From Nitrospira sp. (lineage in GTDB: Bacteria; Nitrospirota; Nitrospiria; Nitrospirales; Nitrospiraceae), in NCBI GenBank assembly GCA_035968315.1, contig JAVYIN010000003.1, positions 248,001 through 312,000 of the forward strand: a stretch of DNA of 64,000 nucleotides, read 5' to 3'. The notes under the pieces are model-generated. The model was not told the origin of the DNA, did not search any database, and was given only the letters and a program-made list of their open reading frames with translations. A program made the translations under genes and the position numbers. Of this stretch, positions 34,438 to 43,599 are shown piece by piece. Position 1 is the first letter of the stretch. Every line of letters starts with the position of its first letter.

Positions 34438-35348
34438 GAAATGTCCTCGAAATGCGTCAGCCGCTTAAACTCACGGAACCGAGCCTCGATCTCTTTGTAA
34501 TCCAGGATGCGCAAACGGTCAAGACTAAAGGCTTCTACCGTAAACGACGCCATCACGCTCCCGAAAATGATGGCCTGCTTCATGGCCTCCGGCGAATAGT
34601 TCCCCGTCGCGGATAAATAGCCCAGGAAGCCGCCCGCAAAGGTGTCGCCGGCGCCCGTGGGATCCCGCACATCCTCCAACGGAAAGGCCGGCGCGCCAAA
34701 GACCTGCTTCTCGTTGAACATCAGCACGCCGTATTCGCCCCGCTTAATGATGAGATGCTTGGGGCCGCGGGACAGCACCTGCTTCGCCACCTTCACCAAA
34801 TTCGTGTCCTGGCCGAGCGCGCGGGCCTCTCCGTCGTTGATGATGAGCACATCGACTTTCTCCAGGACTTTCCACAGGGCATCCCGCTTCCCGTTGATCC
34901 AGAAATTCATGGTGTCGCACGCCACCAAACCGGGCCGTTCGACCTTCTGCAACACATCCAGCTGCAACTCCGGATCGATGTTGCCGAGAAACAACACATC
35001 GGGCGAACGATAAGCCTCCGGAATCTTGGGCCGAAACGTTTCAAACACATTGAGCTGCGTGTCCAGCGTATGCGCTTCGTTCAACTGGTGCGTGTACTCG
35101 CCTTTCCACCGGAAGGTCGCGCCAGGCCGCTGTTCCAGCCCCGTCAGATCGATCCCCCGGCTCTTGAGAAAGGCCGTATGCTGCGCGGGGAAATCGTCGC
35201 CCACCACCGCGATCAGGCTGACCGCCGTAAAAAAACTCGCCGACGTCGAAAAATACGTCGCCGAGCCGCCGAGAATATCCGTCCCCTCCCCGAAAGGCGT
35301 TTTCACGGTATCCAACGCCACAGACCCGACCACCAATAACTTGCCCAT
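34434..35348 (-). CDS. PfkB-family carbohydrate/nucleoside kinase
   Basis: This 304-residue protein starts at ATG 35348 (GGAAACAGG precedes). N-terminal GKLLVVGSVALDTVKTP and GGSATYFSTSAS and C-terminal DPTGAGDTFAGGFLGYL (anion hole and catalytic Asp) are PfkB signatures. It phosphorylates a sugar or nucleoside with ATP. It lies 4 bases after mtnP, whose reaction yields 5-methylthioribose-1-phosphate and adenine, so a salvage role is possible. Adenosine kinase or ribokinase cannot be distinguished here. Confidence 0.88.
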   Translation of the reverse strand: MGKLLVVGSVALDTVKTPFGEGTDILGGSATYFSTSASFFTAVSLIAVVGDDFPAQHTAFLKSRGIDLTGLEQRPGATFRWKGEYTHQLNEAHTLDTQLNVFETFRPKIPEAYRSPDVLFLGNIDPELQLDVLQKVERPGLVACDTMNFWINGKRDALWKVLEKVDVLIINDGEARALGQDTNLVKVAKQVLSRGPKHLIIKRGEYGVLMFNEKQVFGAPAFPLEDVRDPTGAGDTFAGGFLGYLSATGNYSPEAMKQAIIFGSVMASFTVEAFSLDRLRILDYKEIEARFREFKRLTHFEDIS

Positions 35349-35352
35349 GGAG

Positions 35353-36273
35353 TTACCTGTTTCCTTTCTTCGGGAGGGCCAGGCGATCAAGAAACAGGCC
35401 CAATTTCTTCCGACAAGCCGCAGAGATGCACTCCGGCGCCGTGACGATGGCGGTCTGCAACGCCTGCTGACAGCCACAGGTTGACACGGCGGCCCCGAGG
35501 CGCGGCACCACCGCCCGTAACATCCGTTTGGCCAGCGCCACGTTCCGATGCAACGTCGCGAGAATGGCTTCGACCGTGACGGCGTCTTCCGTCTCATGCC
35601 AGCAATCGTAATCCGTCACCAACGCCATCGTGGCATAACATATCTCCGCCTCCCGGGCCAGCTTCGCCTCCGGCATATTCGTCATGCCGATCACATCGAC
35701 ACCCCATTGGCGGTACAGGCGCGACTCGGCCTTCGTGGAAAACTGAGGCCCCTCCATGCAGAGATACATGCCGCCCTCCTGGAGCGAGGCTCCGGACTGC
35801 TGCCCGGCCCACGCCAGCGCCTGCGCCACGGTTGGACAAATCGGATCGCCAAATCCGACATGCGCCACCACACCGCCCTCGAAAAACGTGGACGCGCGGC
35901 GCTTGGTGAGGTCGATGAACTGATCGGGTAGCACGACATCACCCGGCTTGATCGATTCTTTCATGCTGCCGACGGCGCTCACCGAAATGATCCGCTGCAC
36001 CCCCAGCGCCTTCATCGCATAGATGTTGGCGCGATAATTAATGTCCGTGGGATTCAGCTTGTGCCCGCGCCCATGGCGGGACAGAAACGCGATGGGGACG
36101 CCATCCAGCGTCCCGATCCGGATCGCATCCGAGGGCAGGCCGAACGGGGTGCGCATGCGCACTTCCCGAACAGCGGTCAGCCCTTCGATATCATATAACC
36201 CGCTCCCGCCGATGACTCCCAACGCCGCCCGTCCACGACTTGCCTCCCGTGCCATGCCCTGTTTACTCCTCAT
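35353..36273 (-). CDS. mtnP: S-methyl-5'-thioadenosine phosphorylase
   Basis: This 306-residue protein cleaves methylthioadenosine with phosphate. Diagnostic blocks are VIGGSGLYD (about 20-28), the phosphate-binding LSRHGRGH, CMEGPQFSTKAESRLYRQWG, GMTNMPEAKLAREAEICYA and TDYDCW. The C-terminal extension with CGCQQ and CISAAC adds several cysteines beyond the usual end, perhaps metal-binding. Start 36273 overlaps the miaA stop (ATGA); ATG 36255 is an alternative. This enzyme works in methionine salvage, linked here to tRNA modification genes. Confidence 0.92.
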   Translation of the reverse strand: MRSKQGMAREASRGRAALGVIGGSGLYDIEGLTAVREVRMRTPFGLPSDAIRIGTLDGVPIAFLSRHGRGHKLNPTDINYRANIYAMKALGVQRIISVSAVGSMKESIKPGDVVLPDQFIDLTKRRASTFFEGGVVAHVGFGDPICPTVAQALAWAGQQSGASLQEGGMYLCMEGPQFSTKAESRLYRQWGVDVIGMTNMPEAKLAREAEICYATMALVTDYDCWHETEDAVTVEAILATLHRNVALAKRMLRAVVPRLGAAVSTCGCQQALQTAIVTAPECISAACRKKLGLFLDRLALPKKGNR

Positions 36274-37280
36274 GTGTCCTGGCCAACGGCCCTTGCCAGC
36301 GGATTCGCGGATTCCAACGCCGTCAGGAACTGTTCGATCTGTCCGATCACGCGATCGGCAATCCGCTCGGTCGATTCATGCTCCTCGACAAAGAGCCAGA
36401 TGATGCCCGGTTCTTTCCGAAACCAGGTGAGCTGCCGCTTGGCGAAGTGTCTCGTGTCCTGCTTGAACCGCCGCACCATCTCAGCCGCATCATACTCACC
36501 CGCCAGATGCGCCGCGATATGCCGGTACCCCAGCCCTTTCATGGAGCCAAGCTGCCGGCCGTATCCCTTCGCCAACAGCGCGCGCGTCTCTTCTATCATG
36601 CCATGCGACAACTGCCAATCGATGCGCGCTTCGATCCGGCGATACATACTCTCTTTCGACCGTTGAAGCCCGATGAGCAGCGTGGCAAACCCCGCTCCCT
36701 GAAACGCATGCTGCGCCTGCAGGCTGGAGAGCGGGACTCCGGACAGGCGATAGACCTCCACCGCCCGGATGATTTTCGACTCATCGTTCGGATGCAGCTT
36801 CGCCGCCGTGACCGGGTCCACTCGAACCAGTTCGGCATACAACCCCTCGCGGCCCCGTTCCTGAACGATCCGATAGAGGGCTTGCCGGACCTCCTGGTTC
36901 GCCTCCGGCGCCTCGCACATTCCCCGGATCAAGGTCCTGATATAGAGCCCCGTCCCGCCGACCACGAACGGCAACCGGCGCGCACCGAACGCCCGCTCGA
37001 TCTCCCCCTCCGCCTCCCGCCGGTACCGCCCGGTATTGAACACCTCATCGGGATCGGCAAGATCAATCAGACGATGCGGCACACCGCGGCGCTCTTCAGG
37101 CGGCGGCTTGTCCGTCCCGATATCCATCCCCCGGTACACCTGCCGCGAGTCCGCCGTCAGAATCTCCGTGCCGTACCGCTTCGCCACCTGCACGCCCACG
37201 GCGCTTTTGCCCACAGCCGTGGGCCCCAACAACACGGCCAATGGACGATGCCGCAGCACAGACTCGGATAATACTCGCAT
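36270..37280 (-). CDS. miaA: tRNA dimethylallyltransferase MiaA
   Basis: This 336-residue enzyme prenylates A37 of tRNAs that read UNN codons. ATG 37280 was chosen from homology at RPLAVLLGPTAVGKSAVG (Walker A). Other blocks are TADSRQVYRGMDIGTDKP, PHRLIDLADPDEVF, VVGGTGLYIRTLIRG and GMIEETRALLAKGYG. It is 17 bases from mutL, the same linkage as in Escherichia coli, and overlaps mtnP. Confidence 0.96.
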   Translation of the reverse strand: MRVLSESVLRHRPLAVLLGPTAVGKSAVGVQVAKRYGTEILTADSRQVYRGMDIGTDKPPPEERRGVPHRLIDLADPDEVFNTGRYRREAEGEIERAFGARRLPFVVGGTGLYIRTLIRGMCEAPEANQEVRQALYRIVQERGREGLYAELVRVDPVTAAKLHPNDESKIIRAVEVYRLSGVPLSSLQAQHAFQGAGFATLLIGLQRSKESMYRRIEARIDWQLSHGMIEETRALLAKGYGRQLGSMKGLGYRHIAAHLAGEYDAAEMVRRFKQDTRHFAKRQLTWFRKEPGIIWLFVEEHESTERIADRVIGQIEQFLTALESANPLARAVGQDT

Positions 37281-37296
37281 GGCCGTCACACAACCC

Positions 37297-39093
37297 CTAC
37301 CAGCCGACCCGGCCGAAAATTTTTTCCAGTTCCTCGGTGCCCAGATGATAGGCCGTGCGCCTGCCATGCGGGCAGGTCTGGATCTTTCCCTCTGCCAGCC
37401 AATCCGCCGCGAGGTGCTTGATCTCGGGCAACTCCATGGCACGCCCCGCCCTTACGGCGCCATGACAGGCCAGCGAGGCCAAGACTGGCCGCACCCGATC
37501 CTCCAGGCTCGACGCCCGGTCCCACTGACTGAGATCCTCGAGGACATCTTGCAGAAAACCCTCCGCATCCACCTTGCCGATGCCCAGCGGGACGCTCCGG
37601 ATCAGCACAGTGGCGGGCCCGAACGGCTCAAGGCCGAGTCCAAGTTGGTCAAGATCGCCCTGATAGCGTTGCAGCAATGCAGCCTGCGGAGCCGTGAGTT
37701 CAACCGATTCAGGAATCAGCAGCGGCTGGGCCGCCATGCCCCGCGCCTGCCAGGCGCGATAGAGCCGTTCGAACAACACCCGTTCATGCGCCGTATGCTG
37801 ATCGACAATGGTCAGGGCTCCGCCAATCTGCACGACAAGGTAGGTGCGATTGAGTTGTCCGAGCGCGACCACGTCCGAGGAAGGCACCCGCACATAGGAC
37901 TCCGCCGCCTCGCTCACAAACGCCAGCTGCTCCACCAGGCGGGCTTCCCCTGCCGGCCGGTCTGAACCGGACGGAAGAGCCACAGCCCCTCCAAACACCG
38001 GCGGGTTCTGAGGCCAAGACGGCACCGTGGCCGGCAACACCGCTCCCCGCGCGCGCACGGGATCCGGCAGCACCTGCACGACGCCCTCGCGGCGGCCCAA
38101 GGCCTGCCGGACCGCGCGGCGCACCAGCTGATGAATGGCCTCATTCGCGGCAAACCGGATTTCCCGCTTGGCCGGATGCACGTTCACATCCACGCTATCG
38201 GAATCGATCTCGAGAAACAGGACAAACTGCGGCTGGTGCCCTTTGGCCAAAAACGACCCGTAGCCTTCGGCCACCGCATGGAGGATCGCCGCATTGCGGA
38301 CCGGCCGGCGATTGACGAACAACTCTTGCGGGGTCCGTGAGGCTTTGGCATGGTTGGCATCGATGATCATCCCGCTGATCGCCGCCCCGGGCTGCTCCCC
38401 CTGCACCGCCACCGCGCGGTCGAGAAACATCTGCCGATACACTTGGCCGATACGATCCTCAGCCGTGGACACGGCGGGGTAATTCAACACCTCTTGCGCA
38501 TTACTCGTGAGCTTGAAGTGCACCGACGGCCAGGCCAGCGCCGCCTGCTGCACCACATGGGTAATGTGGGAAGATTCCGTGGGCATCGACTTCAGAAACT
38601 TCTTCCGGGCAGGCTGGTTATAAAACAGCTCCGCGACCTCGATGCGCGTGCCCACGACCGGCGGCGCATCGAGCACCTGCTGGAGCTGCCCACCGGCCAG
38701 TTGCAGATCGGTGCCGACGGCGTCCCCTTTGGCCGCGGTCACCAGCCGGACCTTGGACACCGAGGCGATACTCGGCAGCGCCTCCCCGCGAAACCCCATC
38801 GTGCGGATCGACCAGAGATCCCGGTCCGAGCGAAGCTTGCTGGTGGCATGCCGTCCAAAGGCCTGCGGCGCATCGGTCCGGGTCATTCCCTCGCCGTCGT
38901 CCGTCACACGGATCATGGCCAGGCCGCCGTCCTTCACATCGACGGTGATCGTCCGGCTGCCGGCATCGAGGCTGTTTTCGATGAGTTCCTTGACCACCGC
39001 GGCAGGCCGTTCAATCACCTCGCCGGCGGCGATCCGGCTGATGACGTCGTCCGGCAAGACCTGAATCTTTCCACTGAGGCCGGTCGTCACCAT
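37297..39093 (-). CDS. mutL: DNA mismatch repair protein MutL
   Basis: I chose ATG 39093 (VTTGLSGKIQVLPDDVISRIAAGEV); an upstream ATG at 39135 would add 14 residues without homology. The 598-residue protein has the GHKL ATPase domain (ELIENSLDAGS, DDGEGM, TMGFRGEALPSIASV) and a C-terminal dimerisation domain. The endonuclease metal motif is present as DQHTAHERVLFE, with SLACHGAVRAG and CPHGRRTAYHL, so this MutL probably nicks DNA itself. That fits bacteria without MutH. Confidence 0.95.
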   Translation of the reverse strand: MVTTGLSGKIQVLPDDVISRIAAGEVIERPAAVVKELIENSLDAGSRTITVDVKDGGLAMIRVTDDGEGMTRTDAPQAFGRHATSKLRSDRDLWSIRTMGFRGEALPSIASVSKVRLVTAAKGDAVGTDLQLAGGQLQQVLDAPPVVGTRIEVAELFYNQPARKKFLKSMPTESSHITHVVQQAALAWPSVHFKLTSNAQEVLNYPAVSTAEDRIGQVYRQMFLDRAVAVQGEQPGAAISGMIIDANHAKASRTPQELFVNRRPVRNAAILHAVAEGYGSFLAKGHQPQFVLFLEIDSDSVDVNVHPAKREIRFAANEAIHQLVRRAVRQALGRREGVVQVLPDPVRARGAVLPATVPSWPQNPPVFGGAVALPSGSDRPAGEARLVEQLAFVSEAAESYVRVPSSDVVALGQLNRTYLVVQIGGALTIVDQHTAHERVLFERLYRAWQARGMAAQPLLIPESVELTAPQAALLQRYQGDLDQLGLGLEPFGPATVLIRSVPLGIGKVDAEGFLQDVLEDLSQWDRASSLEDRVRPVLASLACHGAVRAGRAMELPEIKHLAADWLAEGKIQTCPHGRRTAYHLGTEELEKIFGRVGW

Positions 39094-39162
39094 GGGGTCA
39101 GGCTCCACGAAGGATGCGGCATGGCTGAGGCACAAGGGCGGCTCGCCGCGCGCCTGCGACGG

Positions 39163-39939
39163 TCATCGGATATCGGCGAGTTTATTCTTGGCGAGCTTGG
39201 CTTCCTCGGACGAGGGAAACTCTTCCAGGACATGCTTGAGATATTTCCGTGATTTGACCAGGTCGCCCGTTTCCGCCGTCGCGAGGCCGAGCTTGTAGAG
39301 CGCAGCCGGCACCTTCTCATTTCCCGGATATTCCGTGACCAGATATTCGAAGGCTTGAATCGCGCGCGCATAGTCTTTCTGATTGTAATACGACTCGCCG
39401 AGCCAGTAATGGGCATTCGGGGTCAGCGACGTGCCGGGGAAATCCTTGGTGAACCGCTGAAACCCGGACACCGCCAGCTCATACTTCCCATTCAGATAAT
39501 CGTTATAGGCCAGGTTGAACGCCGCCGTCGGCGTAATCCCCGGCGAACTGGGAATAATCGGCGCGCTCTCTACCTGCGCCTGAGGCTTGCTCGGCTTGGC
39601 TAGTTTCGGCGCCTCGGACGGAACCGGATCCAGCTTGGAGACCGGGCTCCCTGGCCCCTCTTCAAGCTTGGCCAGCCGGGCTTCGATCTTTTGAAGCCGC
39701 GCGGCGAACTCCTCGAATCGGGCCTTTCCCGGCTCCGCGTCCTTCACCCGCTCAAGGGACTCCAGCCGGCGCAACGCCGCATCGACCCGCTGATGATCCT
39801 GCTCCTGCGACTTGGAAATCGTCGAAATCGAATCTCTCAGCTCCACAAAATCGGCATGTTTGGCGCAACCCGTCAGCATCAACAGCTGGCACACACCCGC
39901 CACAGACCATAGATAGCACTGCGCACGTGACGACAGCAT
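39163..39939 (-). CDS. cpoB: Tol-Pal system protein CpoB (YbgF)
   Basis: This 258-residue protein has an N-terminal lipoprotein-like signal (QLLMLTGCAKHADF), a coiled coil (about 30-95) and three C-terminal TPRs (AAFNLAYNDYLNGKYELAVSGFQ, then NAHYWLGESYYNQKDYARAIQAFE and YKLGLATAETGDLVKSRKYL). CpoB couples peptidoglycan synthesis to outer-membrane constriction. It follows a longer paralogue with a 2-base gap, so two CpoB-like proteins are made from one unit. Confidence 0.88.
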   Translation of the reverse strand: MLSSRAQCYLWSVAGVCQLLMLTGCAKHADFVELRDSISTISKSQEQDHQRVDAALRRLESLERVKDAEPGKARFEEFAARLQKIEARLAKLEEGPGSPVSKLDPVPSEAPKLAKPSKPQAQVESAPIIPSSPGITPTAAFNLAYNDYLNGKYELAVSGFQRFTKDFPGTSLTPNAHYWLGESYYNQKDYARAIQAFEYLVTEYPGNEKVPAALYKLGLATAETGDLVKSRKYLKHVLEEFPSSEEAKLAKNKLADIR

Positions 39940-39941
39940 CT

Positions 39942-41450
39942 CTACCGCCCCTCCTTCAACTGCACCAGCTTGTCGGACGCTTTGCCAGCCTCCGGAGTCC
40001 TGGGATACAAGGTCACCACCTGTTTGAATGCCGAGGAGGCCCGCTTCTTATCCTTCAACGCGAGATACGCATAGCCCTTCTTCAGAAGGGCCGCCGGGAC
40101 TTTCTCACTGCGGGGATAATCCAGCTCCACCTTGTCATAGGCGTCGATCGCCTTCTTATACTCTTTCGAACCGTAATAGGACTCACCCAGCCAATACCGG
40201 GCATTCGGAGCCAGATCCGAGTTGGGATAACCGGCCAAGAATGCGGCGAAGCCATTTCGCGCGGCCTCCAAATCTCCGTTGCGAAACAGCGCCAACACCC
40301 GTTCATACTGCTCCCGGTCCGCCGCGACCGATGAGCGGGCGGGCTCGACGGCTGGCGCCTCCGCCGGAGCAACCAGTGCTGCAGGCGGTGTGGCTACCGA
40401 CGAGGAGTCCTCGCTCGAGGACACCGGCGACGGACTTGCGGCCATAGCCTGCTCGGAATCCTGCGCCGCCCGCTCCGCCCCGCCGCCCTCCGGCGCAGCA
40501 ACCGGCTGAGAGCGCTGGGCATGCTTCCCATTGGCCTGCCGCCCACCGGCCTTCTGGCTCACCTGATCGACCGACCGAGCCAGCGCGTCAAGCCGGCGGT
40601 CCTGCTCTTCAAAACGGGAGGCCACCTTGTGATTCATCGACTCCAGGGTTTTCGCGACGGAATCCACGCTTTTCTTGACCGTTTCGACGTACCCCGTCAT
40701 CGACTTATTGGCGTCATTCACATAGGCGGCCGTCTCCCGGCTGCTGGCCTCCAGCTTGGCCGCCAGGCTCTTCGAGGCCTGCTCTTCCTGCCCGACTCGT
40801 TCATTCAATCCGGTCAGCGCCTCTTTGAACCCGGTCAGCGCTTGATTGAACTGCGTGAACTTCTGAGACACCTGATCCAAACGGTGCTGGCTCTCGCCCA
40901 ACCCCTTTTGCTGATCATCGAGCTTCGCATCCACCCGCTTGGCCATGTCTTCATTGGTCTTCTTCACGACCCCGGCCAGGTGCTCTTTCATCCCCTCGAT
41001 CGCCTTGGACACATCTTCGGACATTTTATCGAGACGGGCATTTACCTTCGCATCCTGGGTATCGAGACTCTTCTGAAGCCACTGATACCGCGTCGTCGTA
41101 TCGGCTTCCAGCTTGGCCGCCAGCTGCTCGATCTTCTTTGTCTGCAGCTCCAGCTGGGCCGCGCGATGCTTGATATCTTCCTGCTTGGCTTGGAGTTCCT
41201 GCGCCTGATGCTGAGCCTTCTCCAATTCACCCCGCAATTGCGGCAACTCTTGGTCGCGCAACGACGAGATCTCCTGGCTCTGCCGGGCTCTGGCCTGCGA
41301 GAACTGCTCATCTTGCTGCTTGATTCTTTGCTCCGCCTTCTTTAAATCGGCCTGTTGCGCAACGCATCCGGACAACAGTGTGATGAACATGACCAACACA
41401 AAAGCCACGGAACACCTCACTCCTGAACATTGATCGACGTAACGAAACAT
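39942..41450 (-). CDS. Large coiled-coil CpoB-like lipoprotein
   Basis: This 502-residue protein is twice the CpoB length. It has a lipobox LLSGC (Cys near 29) and a long coiled coil from about 33 to 300. A Pro/Ala/Ser-rich linker follows, and the C-terminal 120 residues of TPRs (NARYWLGESYYGSKEYKKAIDAYDKV) closely resemble those of the adjacent cpoB. Start 41450 is used; a GTG near 41417 or ATG near 41390 would give a shorter signal peptide. It may span the periplasm to position TolA or PBP1B. Function is inferred from the repeat and the neighbours. Confidence 0.75.
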   Translation of the reverse strand: MFRYVDQCSGVRCSVAFVLVMFITLLSGCVAQQADLKKAEQRIKQQDEQFSQARARQSQEISSLRDQELPQLRGELEKAQHQAQELQAKQEDIKHRAAQLELQTKKIEQLAAKLEADTTTRYQWLQKSLDTQDAKVNARLDKMSEDVSKAIEGMKEHLAGVVKKTNEDMAKRVDAKLDDQQKGLGESQHRLDQVSQKFTQFNQALTGFKEALTGLNERVGQEEQASKSLAAKLEASSRETAAYVNDANKSMTGYVETVKKSVDSVAKTLESMNHKVASRFEEQDRRLDALARSVDQVSQKAGGRQANGKHAQRSQPVAAPEGGGAERAAQDSEQAMAASPSPVSSSEDSSSVATPPAALVAPAEAPAVEPARSSVAADREQYERVLALFRNGDLEAARNGFAAFLAGYPNSDLAPNARYWLGESYYGSKEYKKAIDAYDKVELDYPRSEKVPAALLKKGYAYLALKDKKRASSAFKQVVTLYPRTPEAGKASDKLVQLKEGR

Positions 41451-41489
41451 CCCGGCCTTTCTCGGCGCAATCGGAGCGGCGCGCCCTTG

Positions 41490-42191
41490 CTATTTCCCGG
41501 TCTTCACCACGACATGTCCGCGGCGATTCTGTGCGTAGCAGGCCTCATCGCGCTCTTTGCAGAACGGCCGTTCCTTGCCATACGACACCACGCCTACCCG
41601 GCTCGCGCTCACCCCGAGCTCGACTAAATAATTCCGCACCGCCTTCGCGCGCTTTTCACCCAACACCAAATTGTAGGCGGAGGTCCCGCGCTCGTCGCAG
41701 TGCCCTTCGATCTTCAGGCTCGCACCGGCATTCGCCTTGATCCACTCGGCATCGCGCGACAAGGCCTGGCGGCCGTCTTCGGAGATGGCGAAGCTGTCAT
41801 AGGCGAAAAACACATCCCGCAATCCGGCGGCATCCGCCGCGGCTTGTTCCGATCGAATCGCATCCATCTGGCGGCCGCTCTGGGATGGATCGAGCTTGGC
41901 CATCATCGTCCCGTTTGTCACACGCTCTTCAGAGGGACTCTTCCCTCCTGCGACCGCATCCAACCCTCGCAGTCCCCCGGTCGCGCCGGCATCTCTGTTA
42001 GACAACGTGGTGTCAGGAAAATTCGACCCGACGCCTCCGCCACTCGTCCCTTTATCGGCATTGGCCGCTCCTTGCTGCGAAGACTGGGCATCCCCACCGG
42101 ATTGCACGGCTTTCTTTGAACAGCCTGGCCCGGCCATGAGCAGCACCACCGCTGTCATCGATGCATACCAAATCACTCCTGTTGTCCGCAT
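41490..42191 (-). CDS. pal: Peptidoglycan-associated lipoprotein Pal
   Basis: ATG 42191 was chosen because GGAGGGG lies upstream and a lipoprotein signal follows (AVVLLMAGPGCSKK). The 233-residue protein has a Gly/Ser-rich linker and a C-terminal OmpA domain with VFFAYDSFAISEDG, IEGHCDERGTSAYNLVLGEKRAKA and VVSYGKERPFC. The domain binds peptidoglycan and TolB. The linker of about 100 residues is longer than usual. Part of the tol-pal cluster. Confidence 0.95.
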   Translation of the reverse strand: MRTTGVIWYASMTAVVLLMAGPGCSKKAVQSGGDAQSSQQGAANADKGTSGGGVGSNFPDTTLSNRDAGATGGLRGLDAVAGGKSPSEERVTNGTMMAKLDPSQSGRQMDAIRSEQAAADAAGLRDVFFAYDSFAISEDGRQALSRDAEWIKANAGASLKIEGHCDERGTSAYNLVLGEKRAKAVRNYLVELGVSASRVGVVSYGKERPFCKERDEACYAQNRRGHVVVKTGK

Positions 42192-42279
42192 ATCTTCTCC
42201 CCTCCCTCTAAAAAGACATCCGCTGGCCACCCCAGCCAAACATCATCACATGATTGTTGCACTGTTCACTTGGCACGCA

Positions 42280-43596
42280 TCATGACGCCGGCGACCAGGC
42301 CGGCGCACTGTTATGTACCCCAGTGAACGTCACCCGCTCAAGATCTTTGCCATCGGCATTGATCATGTAAATCTGGCTTTTTCCGTCAGCCGTTGAACTA
42401 AACACCAGATGACGGCCGTCCGGCGACCAGGACGGCGAATCGTCCACCCCCGGCCCCGTCGTCAACTGCACCCGCTTCTGTCCGTCCGGCGTAATGAGAC
42501 ACAGTTTATACTCTTTTTTTGGCGTCCGGCACACATAGGCAATCCAATTCCCCCGCGGCGACCAAGCCGGCGCGGCGTTGTAGTCTCCTTCAAAGGTCAA
42601 GCGCCGCACGTTCGAGCCATCGGCGCTGATCAGGAAAATCTGCGGCCCACCACTGCGGTCCGATGCGAACGCCAGCTCCCGTCCCGACGGCGCCCAGGAA
42701 GGCGAGAGATCGCCGGAAGCATGAGTCGTCATCCGCTGCAACGCCTTGGTTCTGGTATCCAGCCGATACAGCTCCGAATTCCCTTCATAGCTCGACGCAA
42801 ACGCGAGGAAGTTCCCGTCCGGCGACAGAGCGGGCGTAATATTGAGCCCGCTCAGCGAGACCATGGTCCAGCGCTTCCCCGTTGCCAGCTCGATCATGTC
42901 GATATCCTGCGTATTCCGGTTGCGATAGGCCGTAAAGACGAGGAATCGCCGATCGGGCGACCAACGCGGCATCAAATTCAGAAACCCGTCGGACGTCACC
43001 TGGCGCGGCTCATACCCATCGTAATCCATCACGAACAACTCGCGCGCCGATCCCTGTTCTGACACGTAAGCAATTTTCGTGCGGGCGATCCCAGGCTCTC
43101 CCGTATACCGGAACACCAATTCATCCGCAAACCGATGCGCCATCAAACGGGCCACGGAGGAGGACCCGACATAGCGCTTGCCGCCGACCACCTCGTTGCT
43201 CCCCCCGTCATAGACAAACCCCTCCATGCTGATATCCGCGTCTTTATCCCCCTCTTTCAAGCCCGCTTTCCCCCACACCAGCACCGACGCGCCGCCCTCC
43301 ACCGCCTGCTTGAATGCGGGATTCGGCACCGTCCCCACATCTTTGAATCCGAGACCCGGCACATCCACCAGCGTAAACACCAATGAGCGGCGGATATCGG
43401 ACTTCAAGACCTCTTCCAGCCGGCCCCCCAGCCATTCAGGCCCTCCGGCATTCTGAATCCCGATCACCCCCACGGGAATTTTCTGAAAATCCGGGCGCGT
43501 CGCTTCCAGAAAGACATCGGTCGCGCCGGACTCAATGATGCCGATGGCTCCTACCAGGGCACAACAGGTCAGCAGAAGACAGGTTCTGAGTCTCAT
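42280..43596 (-). CDS. tolB: Tol-Pal system protein TolB
   Basis: This 438-residue periplasmic protein has a signal peptide, the N-terminal TolB domain (VGVIGIQNAGGPEWLG, WGKAGLKEGD) and a six-bladed beta-propeller with repeated SPDG/SPRG turns (RWSPDRRFLVFTAYR, AWSPRGNWIAYVC, SWSPDGRHLVFSS). It links Pal to TolA. It starts three bases after the tolA stop. Confidence 0.95.
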   Translation of the reverse strand: MRLRTCLLLTCCALVGAIGIIESGATDVFLEATRPDFQKIPVGVIGIQNAGGPEWLGGRLEEVLKSDIRRSLVFTLVDVPGLGFKDVGTVPNPAFKQAVEGGASVLVWGKAGLKEGDKDADISMEGFVYDGGSNEVVGGKRYVGSSSVARLMAHRFADELVFRYTGEPGIARTKIAYVSEQGSARELFVMDYDGYEPRQVTSDGFLNLMPRWSPDRRFLVFTAYRNRNTQDIDMIELATGKRWTMVSLSGLNITPALSPDGNFLAFASSYEGNSELYRLDTRTKALQRMTTHASGDLSPSWAPSGRELAFASDRSGGPQIFLISADGSNVRRLTFEGDYNAAPAWSPRGNWIAYVCRTPKKEYKLCLITPDGQKRVQLTTGPGVDDSPSWSPDGRHLVFSSTADGKSQIYMINADGKDLERVTFTGVHNSAPAWSPAS

Positions 43597-43599
43597 GGA

